A DNA stretch of 64,000 nucleotides from Bretschneidera sinensis. Taxonomy: Eukaryota > Streptophyta > Magnoliopsida > Brassicales > Akaniaceae. The position numbers and the translations under genes were made by a program. This document shows, piece after piece, positions 10,697 to 22,386 of this stretch (its first letter is position 1; the number at the start of each line of letters is the position of its first letter). The notes under the pieces were generated by a model that did not search any database, had not been told where the DNA came from, and saw only the letters and a list, made by a program, of their open reading frames with translations. The stretch covers positions 100,916,400 through 100,980,399 of the forward strand of contig CM043700.1 of NCBI GenBank assembly GCA_023935145.1, in the 5' to 3' direction.

Positions 10697-11943
10697 TGTT
10701 GTGAGTTTTAAATTACTCGCAAGCGCACGAGTCGTTTGCAGTATAGTGTTGTGCAAGTGCGAGGTCGAATCCACAGGGAATTGCGTTGTGAAAGTATATT
10801 TTCAATCTAAACTAACTCTATCTTAACCTAGTTCCAAATTTCAGAATGATATTGCAAAATAAATTAAAACTAAACTAAGTTGATTTTAAAACTAATAATA
10901 AAAAGCACTAAGGTTTCCGAATCCACCCCACCGAAGTTAAGCATACATGTTCTAAAAATATAGCCTATCAAAACATTCCATGAATCCAACTATAAGACAA
11001 AAAACAAAGAATATCCCAACTAAACCAAAAGCACCCAATGTATCCGCTCTTAACAAATCACAAAGGGAATCCAATTTAATCGAAAAGCATTCAATGTATC
11101 CATCAGATGAAACACAAAGAAAATCCAACAGACAATTTAAACTCAATTAATTATAAGATTAACTCAAATAATTGACAGAACATTTATACTAAAAATTATC
11201 AGATTTGTACAAGCAAATCTGAACTACTACGCCGAACAACGGTGGGGCTTCATCTTCAACCTTAGCTGAAGAGTCTAGCCACTCATAACTATAAAACTAT
11301 AATAAAAAGTACTAAACATTTAAACTAAAATAACTGAATATAAAGAAATAAATAAACAACTTTACATGGGAGAAATTCCACTCGCTGACGGGCGGCGCTT
11401 CCCCTCGTGGTAGCAATGCCTTCGGGATCCACCAGAATGCTGGCGGACGTCCATCGGTAAACACCAAAGTGGCTCAGGAATTGTACACTGAATTATGAAG
11501 CCAAATGGTGTTAATATAGGGGAAGACCCGGAGCAATATGGGTTGCAGATTCGATGTGGGATACTGCCCGTGTGCGCTCGATCGCAGTGTGGTGTGATCG
11601 ATCGCAGGTACGATCGATCGCATGTCTTGTGCGCACGATCTCATGTGCGCTCGATCACATGTCTGCTACGATCGATCGCAGATGCACTGAACTTCAAATA
11701 TTTCGATGTGGGATGTTGACAATGCGCTCGTTCGTAGGCAGGTGCGCTCGATTGCATATCTCATGCGATCGATCGCAATGTCTCCAGAAGCTTCACATCT
11801 CCTGAAATGCTTCATTTTCTCCACAAACCTGTAAAAATACACAAAACACAAAAAAAGACATAAAATAAAGTGAAATGCTACTAACTAAGAGCATAACAAA
11901 TATAAGTTAAGGGTCTAAAATATACAATATTTAAGACTCATCA
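10697..11943 (-). repeat. Element B 3' LTR
   Basis: Starts TGTTGTGAG and ends GACTCATCA on the plus strand. It aligns end to end with 20207-21453. Near the U5 end, 10731-10748 (GTCGTTTGCAGTATAGTG) and 10763-10779 (GGTCGAATCCACAGGGA) resemble the 5' part and T-arm of tRNA-Asp. Confidence 0.95.
11511..11790 (-). promoter_or_regulatory. Element B 3' LTR U3 word array and TATA box
   Basis: The minus strand has TATATTAA (11511-11518), with about nine CGATCG-type words upstream of it in sense between 11572 and 11777. A perfect 14-bp palindrome TGCGATCGATCGCA lies at 11764-11777. Units are not in strict tandem; spacers vary. Short frames across the block translate as repeated RSIA/CDRS strings, which are an artefact of the repeat. 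Confidence 0.7.
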
Positions 11944-11983
11944 AATACCCCCAAACTTATATTTTGCTAGTCCCTTAGCAAAA
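11944..11983 (-). other. Element B polypurine tract and hairpin
   Basis: The minus strand reads AAGTTTGGGGGTATT against the 3' LTR. Next to it is an 8-bp stem with a 6-nt loop (TTTTGCTA/TAGCAAAA, 11962-11983). Compared with RE1, both arms have changed together so that pairing is kept. Confidence 0.8.
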
Positions 11984-12935
11984 CAAAATAAAAGACTCAA
12001 TGAAAAACAAAGAACATAAAGATAAAGTCATCACTCATGGTATCCAAAAATTTAAGGAACACACATCACCATGATATTCATTCATGAGCAAGCTTAAAAA
12101 GATAAACCCATCTTCGCAATGAATAGAAATGTTAAAATCTGATTACTTACAAAAAGCAGGTTAAGGCATCACAAGTCTGACACTGTGTAAAGTGAATTAG
12201 CATATAGAAATGAAGCTTCCAAGTGACTCCAATGTGTAAGGTCTCCATGTCTCAAGATTCACCAAATTTCCCATCAAAATGAACGAAAAAGGCATAGTTT
12301 TTTTTTTTTTATATATATATATATAATAAGGCACGACTATGTTTAGTTCTCTTACGCTTTCTAATTGACTCATGTAGCGAGTGTTGAGTCAATGACTCCC
12401 AAACCAGGTGGTTTTAGGGCATTAGGTGTAAAAACACCCCTAAGGACTTACTAACTCGAGTAAAAAAGGCTACAAAATTAAACCGACCTTAATATTACCA
12501 AGCAAAATTCTACCTTTTGACGTGAACACTCACTGCTTACTGAGGCAAGAGATCCAGTTACTCAGCGAAAATTTTATTGATAATTTTTTTTTTTTAATAT
12601 TTTCCTATGCCCAAGAGTTCATCCAACAAGTCATCCAGTTTCAGTTAAGATAAGGAAAAATACACATTAAAATCACATGTCATACCTCACATAATTTGTG
12701 CTAATGTGCTCGTGTTAGATTATGTCAAACATGTGAATTCTCAAATGCCTAAGGTAAGTAACTAAATTTTAAAATTTATCACCAGATCATGTGTTCAAAA
12801 TGTTAAGCTCACCAATGACATCACATCACAGAAAATGTTTAGATCAACTAAAATTTCACGATAACATGAGCATGCATTTATCTCTATGACGAAAAGACAA
12901 CAAATTAGGACAAAGTGTGTGATGTGTCTCCCATA
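11984..12935. other. Element B noncoding 3' internal region
   Basis: No ORF of interest. It is homologous in blocks to 1472-2423 of RE1. It contains a T-run followed by an AT dinucleotide run at about 12299-12328. Confidence 0.65.
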
Positions 12936-12971
12936 CCCCCATACTTAAATTACACATTGACCCCAATGTGT
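12936..12971 (-). other. Element B internal polypurine tract and hairpin
   Basis: A purine-rich minus strand (TATGGGGGTATGG) lies beside an 8-bp stem with a 4-nt loop, ACACATTG accc CAATGTGT (12952-12971). This is the counterpart of 2424-2459 in RE1, with a longer stem. Confidence 0.6.
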
Positions 12972-13164
12972 GACTAATATGGAAAGAGCTGACCTGAGAT
13001 ATGGAGAACTATTTGGACTGGTATGGCTCATAGCATACCCCCAAACTTGAACTGAAGTACGCTTTGTCCCTGAAAAATAAAAACTGGAAAACAAAAAATA
13101 CTGGAAACAAACATTAATCATAAAAATGCGAAATAATAAATAAACAAAAGAAAAGATAAGCTGT

Positions 13165-13208
13165 GGGGTGCCTCCCATGAGCGCTAAGTTTAACGTCTTC
13201 AGCCAGAC
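13165..13208 (-). other. Element B 45-nt post-ORF motif
   Basis: Shares GTCTGGCTGAAGACG, TTAAACTTAGCGC and TCATGGGAGGCACC with RE1 on the minus strand. It starts about 20 nt after the pol stop at 13228. Confidence 0.75.
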
Positions 13209-13227
13209 TCTCCCTAGAATACTACAC

Positions 13228-16200
13228 TCAATCTGAGTAACTAGGATCCTCCAACAGTAACGTCTCAATGTCCGGACTTCTCAACTCTAAGAATGGTTTT
13301 AGCCTCTGTCCATTTACCTTGAAAGTGTTACCATTCTTAGGATCCTCAATCTCGATGGCCCCATGAGGAAAAACCGATCGCATAATGAATGGGCCTGACC
13401 ATCGGGATTTGAGCTTGCCTGGAAAAAGATGCAGGCGCGAATTATAAAGAAGAACTTTCTGACCCGGCTCAAAAGCTCGTCTTAAAATGTTTTGGTCATG
13501 AGTCTTCTTTATTTGTGCTTTGTATGATCGGGCACACTCATATGCATCATTCCGCAGCTCCTCCAATTCATTGAGTTGGAGCTTCCGTTGTGAGCCAGCC
13601 TTGGAAAGATTGAAATTTAGTTGCTTGACAGCCCAATACGCACGATGCTCTAATTCAACTGGAAGGTGACATGCCTTTCTGTATACAATGCGATAGGGAG
13701 ACATGCCAATTGGCGTCTTGAAGGCTGTCCGATATGCCCACAGTGCATCCGTCAATCGTAGAGACCAATCCTTTCTATTAGGGTTCACAGTTTTTTCCAA
13801 AATTTATTTGATCTCGCGATTTGAAATTTCCACTTGACCACTCGTCTGTGGGTGATATGGGGTGGCAACTTTGTGCGTGATACAATACTTCTTCATCAAC
13901 TGCTCAAAGATCTTGTTGCAAAAGTGCTTACCTCAATCACTTATGATTGCTCGAGGCGTACCAAAACGAGCAAAAATAGTGTCTTTCAAGAACTGGACCA
14001 CAACTCTATGGTCATTGGTCTTGCACGCAACGGTCTCCACCCACTTGGACAGATAGTCCACAGCAACTAGAATGTATAAGTAGCCAAAGGAGTTTGGGAA
14101 TGGTCCCATGAAATCAATGCCCCACACATCAAAAATCTCAACAATCAGAATAGGGTTGAGGGGCATCATATTTCTCCTAGAAAGACTACCTAGCTTTTGG
14201 CAACGCTCACAAGATATACAGTAGGTGTGAGAGTCCCTGAATAGGGTAGGCCAATAAAATCCACACTGCAAAATCTTTGCAGCGGTCTTTTTAGCACTAA
14301 AATGGCCTCCACATGCATGATCATGACAAAAGGCCATGATATTAGATTGGTCATGCTCAGGAATACACCGTCTAATGATCTCATCAGGATAATACTTGAA
14401 CAGGTAAGGATCGTCCCAGAAAAAGTGTTTTACCATGGCCAAAAATTTTGATTTATCTTGCCTCCCCCAATGCAAGGGCATGTGTCCAATGACAAGATAG
14501 TTCACTATGTCAGCAAACCATGGTGCGGGACTGTGAGCAATGTGCATCAATTGCTCATCAGGAAAGGTCTCAGAAATGGGAGTGGCAGCCTCACTGAATT
14601 CCATAATCAATCTAGACAAATGGTCCGCCACCACATTTTCCGAACCTTTCTTATCCCGAATCTCGATGTTGAACTCTTGAAGTAGCAAGATCCATCGGAT
14701 AAGACGAGATTTAGCATCTTTTTTAGAGAAAAGATACTTCAATGCAGCATGGTCCAAGTAGATAATGACTTTAGATCCTAACAAGTAGGATCTGAACTTG
14801 TCTAATGCAAAAATGACTGCAAGCAACTCCTTCTCAGTGGTAGAGTAATTAAGTTGTGCGTCGTTTAGAGTTCGACTTGCATAATAGATAGCATGGGGAA
14901 GTTTATCAACACGTTGCCCCAAAACAGCTCCAACAGCATAGTCTGATGCGTCACACATAATCTCAAAAGGCACATCCCAGTTAGGGAGCTGAATAATGGG
15001 TGTGGATGTCAGAATCTTCTTCAGATCCCCAAATACTTTCTTACAATCCTCATCAAATAGAAATGGGGCATCTTTTAGCAACAACTTGCACAAGGGCCTG
15101 GCGATCTTGCTGAAATTCTGGATAAACCGCCTATAGAAACCTGCATGGCCCAGAAAAGATCGAACCTCTTTCACCGTACGTGGGGGTGGAAGGCTGGAAA
15201 TCAAATCCACCTTCGCTTTGTCGACCTCAATCCCTCGATGAGATACGATATGCCCCAGTACAATTCCTTGCTTGAACATAAAATGGCACTTCTCCCAATT
15301 AAGCACCAGGTTCTTCTCCTTGCACTGTACCAAAACAAAAGAGAGACGGTGCAGGCACTCCTCAAATGTTGAACCGAAGATGGAGAAGTCGTCCATGAAA
15401 ATCTCCAAGAACCGCTTTACCATGTCAGAGAATATACTGACCATGCACCGCTGAAAAGTGGTGGGTGCATTGCATAACCCAAAGGGCATGCGACAGTAGG
15501 CGAAGGTCCTAAAAGGACAGGTAAATGTCGTCTTCTCCTGATTTTTGGGGTCCACGGGGACCTGGTTATATCCAGAATAACCATCCAAAAAGCAATAATA
15601 CTCGTGCCTAGCCAAACGCTCCACCATCTGATCAATAAATGGAAGTGGAAAGTGATCCTTCCTTGTGGCAATGTTCAGCTTACGGTAGTCTATACACACT
15701 CTCCACCCAGACTGCACACGAGTTGGCACCAACTCGTCGTCCTTATTCTTTACTACCGTTAATCTAGCTCGCTTGGGCACGACATGAATGGGGCTCACCC
15801 ACTTGCTATCAGAGATGGGATAAATGATCCCTGCATCTAACAGCTTAATAACCTCTGCTCTCACAACCTCTTGCATAGCAGGGTTGAGCCTTCTTTGCGG
15901 CTCCTTCGATGGCTTAGTATCTTCCTCCAAATGTATCATGTGCATCACCACCGAGGGGCTGATTCCCTTAATATCCTCAATGGTCCAGCCGATAGCTTCC
16001 TTGTGCTCTCTTAAAACATCTAATAATTTCTCCTCTTGAGCCTCTCCCAAATCTGAAGCTATTATCACAGGCAAACAGTATGCCGGACCCAGGAACTTAT
16101 ACTTAAGATTATCCGGTAAAGGCTTAAGTTCCTTCTTTCGAGGTTCTGGTGACACCTTCTCCTCCTCCTCCTTGCTTTCTTGAGGATCAGACTCCAAAAT

Positions 16201-19200
16201 GGCATTTACTTCATCGAGTAACTTATCTAAACCCAAGTCCTCTCCAAAGTGAGCAAAGCATGCCTCCATGGGATCCTCAATGCTTGATTCATCCATAGTA
16301 TCCTCAAGAATCTGCTCTATCAAGCATACATTTCTCACTTCATCATATTCCAGTGGTTGCCTAGTGATATCAAAAATGTTCAACTCCACTGTCATATTTT
16401 CGAAAGAGATCTTCATCACCCTTGTCCTACAATTGATTAGGGCGTTAGCCGTGGCTAAAAATGGTCGCCCTAGAATCACCGGTATTTGAATCCCTACATT
16501 CTGAACCGGCTCTGTGTCAAGCACAATAAAATCCACGGGGAAATAGAACTTATCCACTTTTATCAAAACGTCCTCAACTATCCCCCGTGGTCTTTTCACT
16601 GACCTGTCAGCCAATTGAAGCGTCGTGGATGTGGGCTTCAATTCTCCTAAACCCAACTGCACATAGACTGAGTAGGGTAGAAGATTCACACTCGCCCCTA
16701 GATTCAAAAGGGCCCTCTCAATATGGTTGACTCCTATCATGCAAGAGATGGTAGGACACCCCGGGTCCTTATACTTGATGGGTAGCTTACACTGAAGGAT
16801 TGAACTGACCTGCTCGGTCAAAAATGCCTTCTTTGGGACATTCGTCCTCCTCTTGATAGTGACCAAGTCCTTTAAAAACTTGGCATATGATGGCACTTGA
16901 TGGATGGCATCCAAAAATGGGATATTGATTTGGACTTGCTTGAATACCTCCAGAATTTCCTCATACTTCCCTCCTTTCTTGGGCGCCTGTAATCTCTCGG
17001 GGTAGGGCGCTCTAGGTACAAACGATCTAGGAGGGTCTTTCTCAGTAGGTGTGGCTGTAGATGGCTCAGCATCTCTCTTCTCTGTGTTGCCACTCCCTTG
17101 CCCTTGCTGCATAGCAGGGCTCTCTTCCACTCGATTGTCCACTTGTCTCCCAGACCTCAGTGTGACAATCGACTGTACTTGTTCCTCCCCGTGCGTAGGA
17201 GTTGATGAACTCTCAACCATAAATTGTCCTTTCGGGTTTTGCACGGGCTGACTGGGGAACTTTTCTTTCTCTCTCTCACCCAAGTGACTTGCAATTTGCC
17301 CTATTTGACTCTCCAGCTTGGCAATTGCTTGGGTGTTTACCATTGTTGCACTCCTCACATCGCTCATATTTTGGCTAGTCGCCTTCATGAACTCCTTAAA
17401 AGTGTCCTCTAATGACTGTGAAACTGGTGCTGGTGTTTGAGTGGGTGCGTGGTAAGCAGGTGAAGGTGCTGGATGGGCAGAATGACCATGATTAGGAATT
17501 TGTGGGGCAAATCCGGGAGGATATTGATTTTGAGCATGATAAGGGGCTCCTCCCTGATTCATTGGTTGGTTCTGCCTCCATGAAAAATTTGGGTGGTTCC
17601 GCCACCCTGGATTGTACGTCTCTGAGTACGATCCATTTGACTGCCTTTGAAAGTCATTGAAAGCATTTACTTGTTCCAGAGGATACTCGGCACAAGCCGG
17701 CATTGATGGGCAATTTTGTGCTAGATGCATAGGACTAGCACAGATGGAACAGCTTTCAACATTGAATGTGTTGGCAGCATTGATGGATTGGCTCACAGTG
17801 AGAGCGTCAATCTTTTTAGTGAGGGCATCTAACTTTATCCTCAAATCAGCGTCCTCCCTGACCTCATAGATGCCTCCCCTCTTATGAGCACGAATGGACT
17901 TATCTCGACAGCTTGAAAAATCCCACTACTATGAGTTGTCGGACAACTTGTCCAATGCCATGTATGTTTCGTCTCCTGTCAGACTCAAGAATGCCCCCCC
18001 ATTCATAGACTCGATCATGCTACAGTTGGGTTGAGTCAACCCTTGGTAGAAGAATTGAATGAGTCTCCACTTCTCATATCCATGTGGAGGGCATCTGATC
18101 AGTAACTCTTTAAAGCGCTAACAGCTTTCAGAGAACTTCTCATCCTCGTCCTGAGTGAAAGAGCTAATCTCCTTTCGGCACTCATTCACTCTAGACATTA
18201 GGAAAAACTTATGGTAAAATTTGCTAAGCAGGTTTTCCCAAGATGTAATAGACCCGGACGTGTTGGAGTCCAACCACGCCCTAGTGATGAGTGCCAAATA
18301 TTGCATATTTTGGCCCTCTAATTTACATTTGTTAGCTTAGAAATTTGTTACTTTGAGTTGTTTTCGTTGTTTTTCAGGTTTACAAGCACTGGGAAAGGAG
18401 TTTCACTAAAATTGCCAGAATTGCCCGTACAGATCAATCATCTTTGAAAATTAAACTGTATTGATTCAAGAAGAACTAGGATATGAGCCATATATGCTTA
18501 GAAAGATCCAGAAGTCTATTTTCTGGAGAATTTTACGGCTCATAAAAATGATTTTTCTACAGAAAGTTATGGCCGTTTTAGTAGACAAAGGTCAGGCTGT
18601 GCGGGCTGTGCGGGATTTCAGCGTGAACAGAAGTTTTGAAGGGCATGTGAAGACTTAAATCCAACATCCCACATTGGTTGGAAACACATTTCTATATCCC
18701 ACATCCCACATCGGATTGGAAACACATTCCACTTGTGGTATTTGCCTATATAAGACCCACTCCACTTCATCATTCAGTGTACAATTCCTGAGCCACTTTG
18801 GTGTTTATCGGTGGACGTCCGGTAGCATTCTGGTGGATCTCGAAGGCATTGCTACCACGAGGGGAAGCACCGCCCGTCAGCGAGTGAAATTTCTCCCATG
18901 TAAAGTTGTTTATTTATTTCTTTATATTCAGTTGTTTTAGTTTAAATGTTTAGCACTTTTTATTATAGTTTTATAATTATGAGTGGCTAGACTCTTCAGC
19001 TAAGGTTGAAGATGAAGCCCCGCCGTTGTTTGGCGTAGTAGTTCAGATTTGCTTGTACAAATCTGACAATTTTTAGTATAAATGTTCTGTCAATTATTTG
19101 AGTTAATCTTATAATTGATTGAGTTTAAATTGTCTGTTGGATTTTCTTTGTGTTTCATCTGATTGATACATTGAATGCTTTTCGATTAAATTGGATTCCC

Positions 19201-20004
19201 TTTGTGATTTGTTAAGAGCGGATACATCGGGTGCTTTTGGTTTAGTTGGGATATTCTTTGTTTTTTGTCTTATAGTTGGATTCATTGAATGTTTTGATAG
19301 GCTATATTTTTAGAACATGTATGCTTAACTTCGGTGGGGTGGATTCGGAAACCTTAGTGCTTTTTATTATTAGTTTTTAAATCAATTTAATTTAGTTTTA
19401 ATTTATTTTGCAATATCATTCTGAAATTTGGAACTAGGTTAAAATAGAGTTAGTTTAGATTAAAAATTATATTTTCACAACGCAATTCCCTGTGGATTCG
19501 ACCTTGCACTTGCACAACGCTATACTGCAAACGACTCGTGCGCTTGCGAGTAAATTAAAACTCACAACACCTAGCTCTATCGTGAAGGGAGAAAGGGAAG
19601 AGTCGAAGATGGACTGACTCCTCAGAGAAGTTCTGGAATTTGAATGTAGCACAAATGTCTTTGAACTTCTTCACATGACTATAAGGATTTTCAAGATCTA
19701 AGCCATGGAATGAGGGTAGGAGTTGGATAACATGTGGCTTCAAATCAAAGTGTGTGGCATTGGTTGGTGGCAACACTATGCAGGAAGATGAGTTAGTCGC
19801 AACGGGTGCGAACAAATCCCTAAGGGATGTAGTGGAGTCCACGTTCCAAGCTCTAGGTTGCTCTACATGTTCAAGATGATTAAAATTTTCTCCCATCTCA
19901 ACAGTCTCTCTCTCAACTAGTGCTCTTTTCTGCCTCTTAAGAGTTCTTTCTAAGTCGGGATCTAAATGTGTCAAATCTAAGTTCAACGATCTCCGACCAA
20001 GCAT
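13228..20004 (-). pseudogene. gag-pol: Element B gag-pol polyprotein, interrupted by a solo LTR
   Basis: From MLGRRSLNLD (ATG at 20002-20004) to the stop at 13228 everything is in one frame, about 1,829 codons once the 1,290-bp solo-LTR insertion is discounted. The insertion is a multiple of three but carries stops. Domains in order: capsid (cut at FSLHDRA / AWLDSN); zinc knuckle [14 protein letters not shown] (C-X2-C-X4-H-X4-C, about 17710-17751); protease, whose active-site motif reads NLGAS (Asn codon at 16702-16704) where related copies here have DLGAS; RT with CIDYRKLN and FMDD (15388-15399); RNase H ([23 protein letters not shown]); integrase with a His/Cys zinc region, [10 protein letters not shown] and the later Asp and Glu. 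Other stops: near 18115, two near 17930, TGA at 13933-13935 directly after the second catalytic Asp, and TAA at 13804-13806. The most complete gypsy pol in the window, but inactive as it stands. Confidence 0.9.
18280..19574 (+). mobile_element. Solo LTR in element B gag, mosaic
   Basis: A 1,285-bp LTR (18285-19569) starting TGATGAGTGCC and ending CTCACAACA, flanked by a perfect 5-bp duplication cctag (18280-18284, 19570-19574). The gag frame resumes on the other side. Its first 60 bp or so and its last 800 bp match the B LTR in inverted orientation. The part from about 18385 to 18765, including a TATATAAG box at 18747-18754, instead matches the U3 of the D LTR. No internal sequence is left, so it is a solo LTR formed by LTR-LTR recombination after insertion. 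Confidence 0.93.
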
Positions 20005-20182
20005 ACACCAACTAAAAAAAACACTAAAGTAAACTAGCCAGCAGAAACTTGCAGAATAAAACAAACACACAACTCAAAATTTTTTTATTTATTTTTATTT
20101 ATTTTTATTTATTTTAAATTGCTAACTAACTAGTAGAAAAATAAAATTAATTCAGACCAAAAATTTTCACAAACCAAACAAG

Positions 20183-20200
20183 TCCCCGGCAACGGCGCCA
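20183..20200 (-). other. Element B primer binding site
   Basis: The plus strand reads TCCCCGGCAACGGCGCCA, a full 18-nt match to the 3' end of plant tRNA-Asp(GTC) as I recall it. It lies 6 nt inside the 5' LTR, so B is on the minus strand. Confidence 0.92.
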
Positions 20201-20206
20201 AAAACT

Positions 20207-21453
20207 TGTTGTGAGTTTTAAATTACTCGCAAGTGCACGAGTCGTTTGCAGTATAGCGTTGTGCAAGTGCGAGGTCGAATCCACAGGGAATTGCGTTGTG
20301 AAAGTATATTTTCAATCTAAACTAACTCTATCTTAACCTAGTTCCAAATTTCAGAATGATATTGCAAAATAAATTAAAACTAAACTAAGTTGATTTTAAA
20401 ACTAATAATAAAAAGCACTAAGGTTTCCGAATCCACCCCACCAAAGTTAAGCATACATGTTCTAAAAATATAGCCTATCAAAAAATTCCATGAATCCAAC
20501 TATAAGACAAAAAACAAAGAATATCCCAACTAAACCAAAAGCACCCAATGTATCCGTTCTTAACAAATCACAAAAGGGAATCCAATTTAATCGAAAAGTA
20601 TTCAATGTATCCATCAGATGAAACACAAAGAAAATCCAACAGACAATTTAAACTCAATCAATTATAAGATTAACTCAAATAATTGACAGAACATTTATAC
20701 TAAAAATTGTCAGATTTGTACAAGCAAATCTGAACTACTACGCCAAACAACGGCGGGGCTTCATCTTCAACCTTAGCTGAAGAGTCTAGCCACTCATAAC
20801 TATAAAGCTATAATAAAAAGTGCTAAACATTTAAACTAAAACAACTGAATATAAAGAAATAAATAAAAACTTTACATGGGAGAAATTCCACTCGCTGACG
20901 AGCAGCGCTTCCCCTCGTGGTAGCAATGCCTTCGGGATCCACCAGAATGCTGGCGGACGTCCACCGGTAAACACCAAAGTGGCTCAGGAATTGTACACTG
21001 AATTATGAAGCCAAATGGTGTTAATATAGGAGAAGACCCGGAGCAATATGGGTTGCAGATTCGATGTGGGATACTACCCGTGTTCGCTCGATCGCAGTGT
21101 GGTGTGATCGATCGCAGGTACGATCGATCGCATGTCTTGTGCGCACGATCTCATGTGCGCTCGATCACATGTCTGCTACGATCGATCGCAGATGCACTGA
21201 ACTTCAAATATTTCGATGTGGGATGTTGACAATGCGCTCGTTCGTAGGCAGGTGCGCTCGATCGCATATCTCATGCGATCGATCGCAATGTCTCCAAAAG
21301 CTTCACATCTCCTGAAATGCTCCATTTTCTCCACAAACCTGTAAAAATACACAAAACACAAAAAAAGACATAAAATAAAGTGAAATGCTACTAACTAAGA
21401 GCATAACAAATATAATTTAAGGGTCTAAAATATGCAATATTTAAGACTCATCA
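20207..21453 (-). repeat. Element B 5' LTR
   Basis: 1,247 bp, the same length as its partner, with TG..CA ends. The flank after it (aatgcttcacacc) continues the gag of element A, homologous to D near 25630. Confidence 0.95.
21021..21300 (-). promoter_or_regulatory. Element B 5' LTR U3 word array and TATA box
   Basis: TATATTAA on the minus strand at 21021-21028, with CGATCG-type words between 21082 and 21287, including the perfect palindrome TGCGATCGATCGCA at 21274-21287. The unit number equals that of the 3' LTR. Confidence 0.7.
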
Positions 21454-22386
21454 AATGCTTCACACCTTTGGTTTGTCTTACCCTGTGCCTCAATGAAAGT
21501 ATGCAATGTGTCTTCTAAAGAACTCCTAGAGGATGAGGGTGCATGATATGGTGCAGGGTATGATCTAGGGGGTTGTGCAAGCTGCTGATTTTCAGACTTC
21601 TAGCTGAAGTTGGGGTGATTGTGCCATCCCGGATTATAAGTGTTAAAGAAGGGTGCAAGAGGCTTTTTGTACATGCCTAAGGCATTACATTATTCCTCAT
21701 ACATTCCTCTCATATCAACAAATGTAGGGTACTCTTGAGCGGGATGGCCTACCCCGCCACACAGAAAACATGGCTCCAAAGATTCAGCTTGATTAGCCAT
21801 GTGTGTTGGCTTTGAGCCTTTAGTTTTTAATGCATTTTGACCTTAGCTTTTAGGTTGTCTTCTTCCCTAAGATGGTATATTCCACCACCACTGGGTTTCC
21901 TACAGGTCGTGACCTATTTGTGCTTTCAGTATCACTAGGTCTAGTCCAAGTGTGAGCTTTTTCAGTAAGCTCACTGAGGTACTCTATGGCCTCGTCAGGA
22001 TCTTTTTTGTAAAAATTCATCATTGCACATTATCTCTACAAATTAGCGCTCTCTATATGTAAGTCCTTCATAAAAATAGCTCACTAAGCGCCAATTCTCA
22101 TACCCATGGTGAGGACACATACTCAACAATTCCTTAAATCTCTCCCAAGACTGATACAAAGTCTCATTGTCCTTTTGTGCAAATGTGGAGATTTGCCTTT
22201 TTAAAGCATTGGTCTTATGTTGAAGGAAGTATTTATTAAAGAAAACCTGGGTCATATCATTCCATGACCTAATAGATCATGGTCTCAGCAAGTATAGATA
22301 ACTCTTAGCTTTATTCTTCAAAGCGAAAGGAAAAAACTTGAGTCTCACGATGTCATCAGTTGCATCTTGACTATGAAAAGTCGCAA
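21454..22386 (-). pseudogene. Element A gag remnant
   Basis: Minus-strand gag homologous to that of D at 25600-26560. It includes a zinc-knuckle region near 21745-21775, a tract encoding the conserved CPHHGYENWR segment (near 22085-22130), and capsid sequence LKRQISTFAQKDNETLYQSWERFKEL-like at 22140-22210. Frameshifts and stops break it. Its upstream end is lost: at 22386 gag is joined directly to LTR sequence, a deletion that removed the gag start, the PBS and about 300 bp of LTR. Confidence 0.75.

Larger units (their letters stand above)
10692..21458 (-). mobile_element. Element B, full-length Ty3/gypsy gag-pol element
   Basis: Two 1,247-bp LTRs (10697-11943, 20207-21453) lie between 5-bp duplications aatcc/aatgc (one mismatch). 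There is a perfect tRNA-Asp primer site at 20183-20200 and a polypurine tract at 11944. The order gag, PR, RT, RNase H, IN fits a Tat/Athila-like member. Counting differences by eye I see roughly 25-30 between the two LTRs, so B is fairly young among the elements here. A solo LTR interrupts its gag. B itself interrupts the gag of A. Confidence 0.95.

Noticed and set aside
11572..11777. CRISPR-like array
   Set aside because: Units are only 13-14 bp, diverged and palindromic, spacers are irregular, and the context is a plant LTR.
11554..11805. Short ORFs with repeated RSIA/CDRS strings in the B LTRs (also near 21064-21315, 1041-1336 and 8396-8712)
   Set aside because: They are translations of the palindromic word array in several frames and both strands, inside LTRs, without a conserved start or neighbours.
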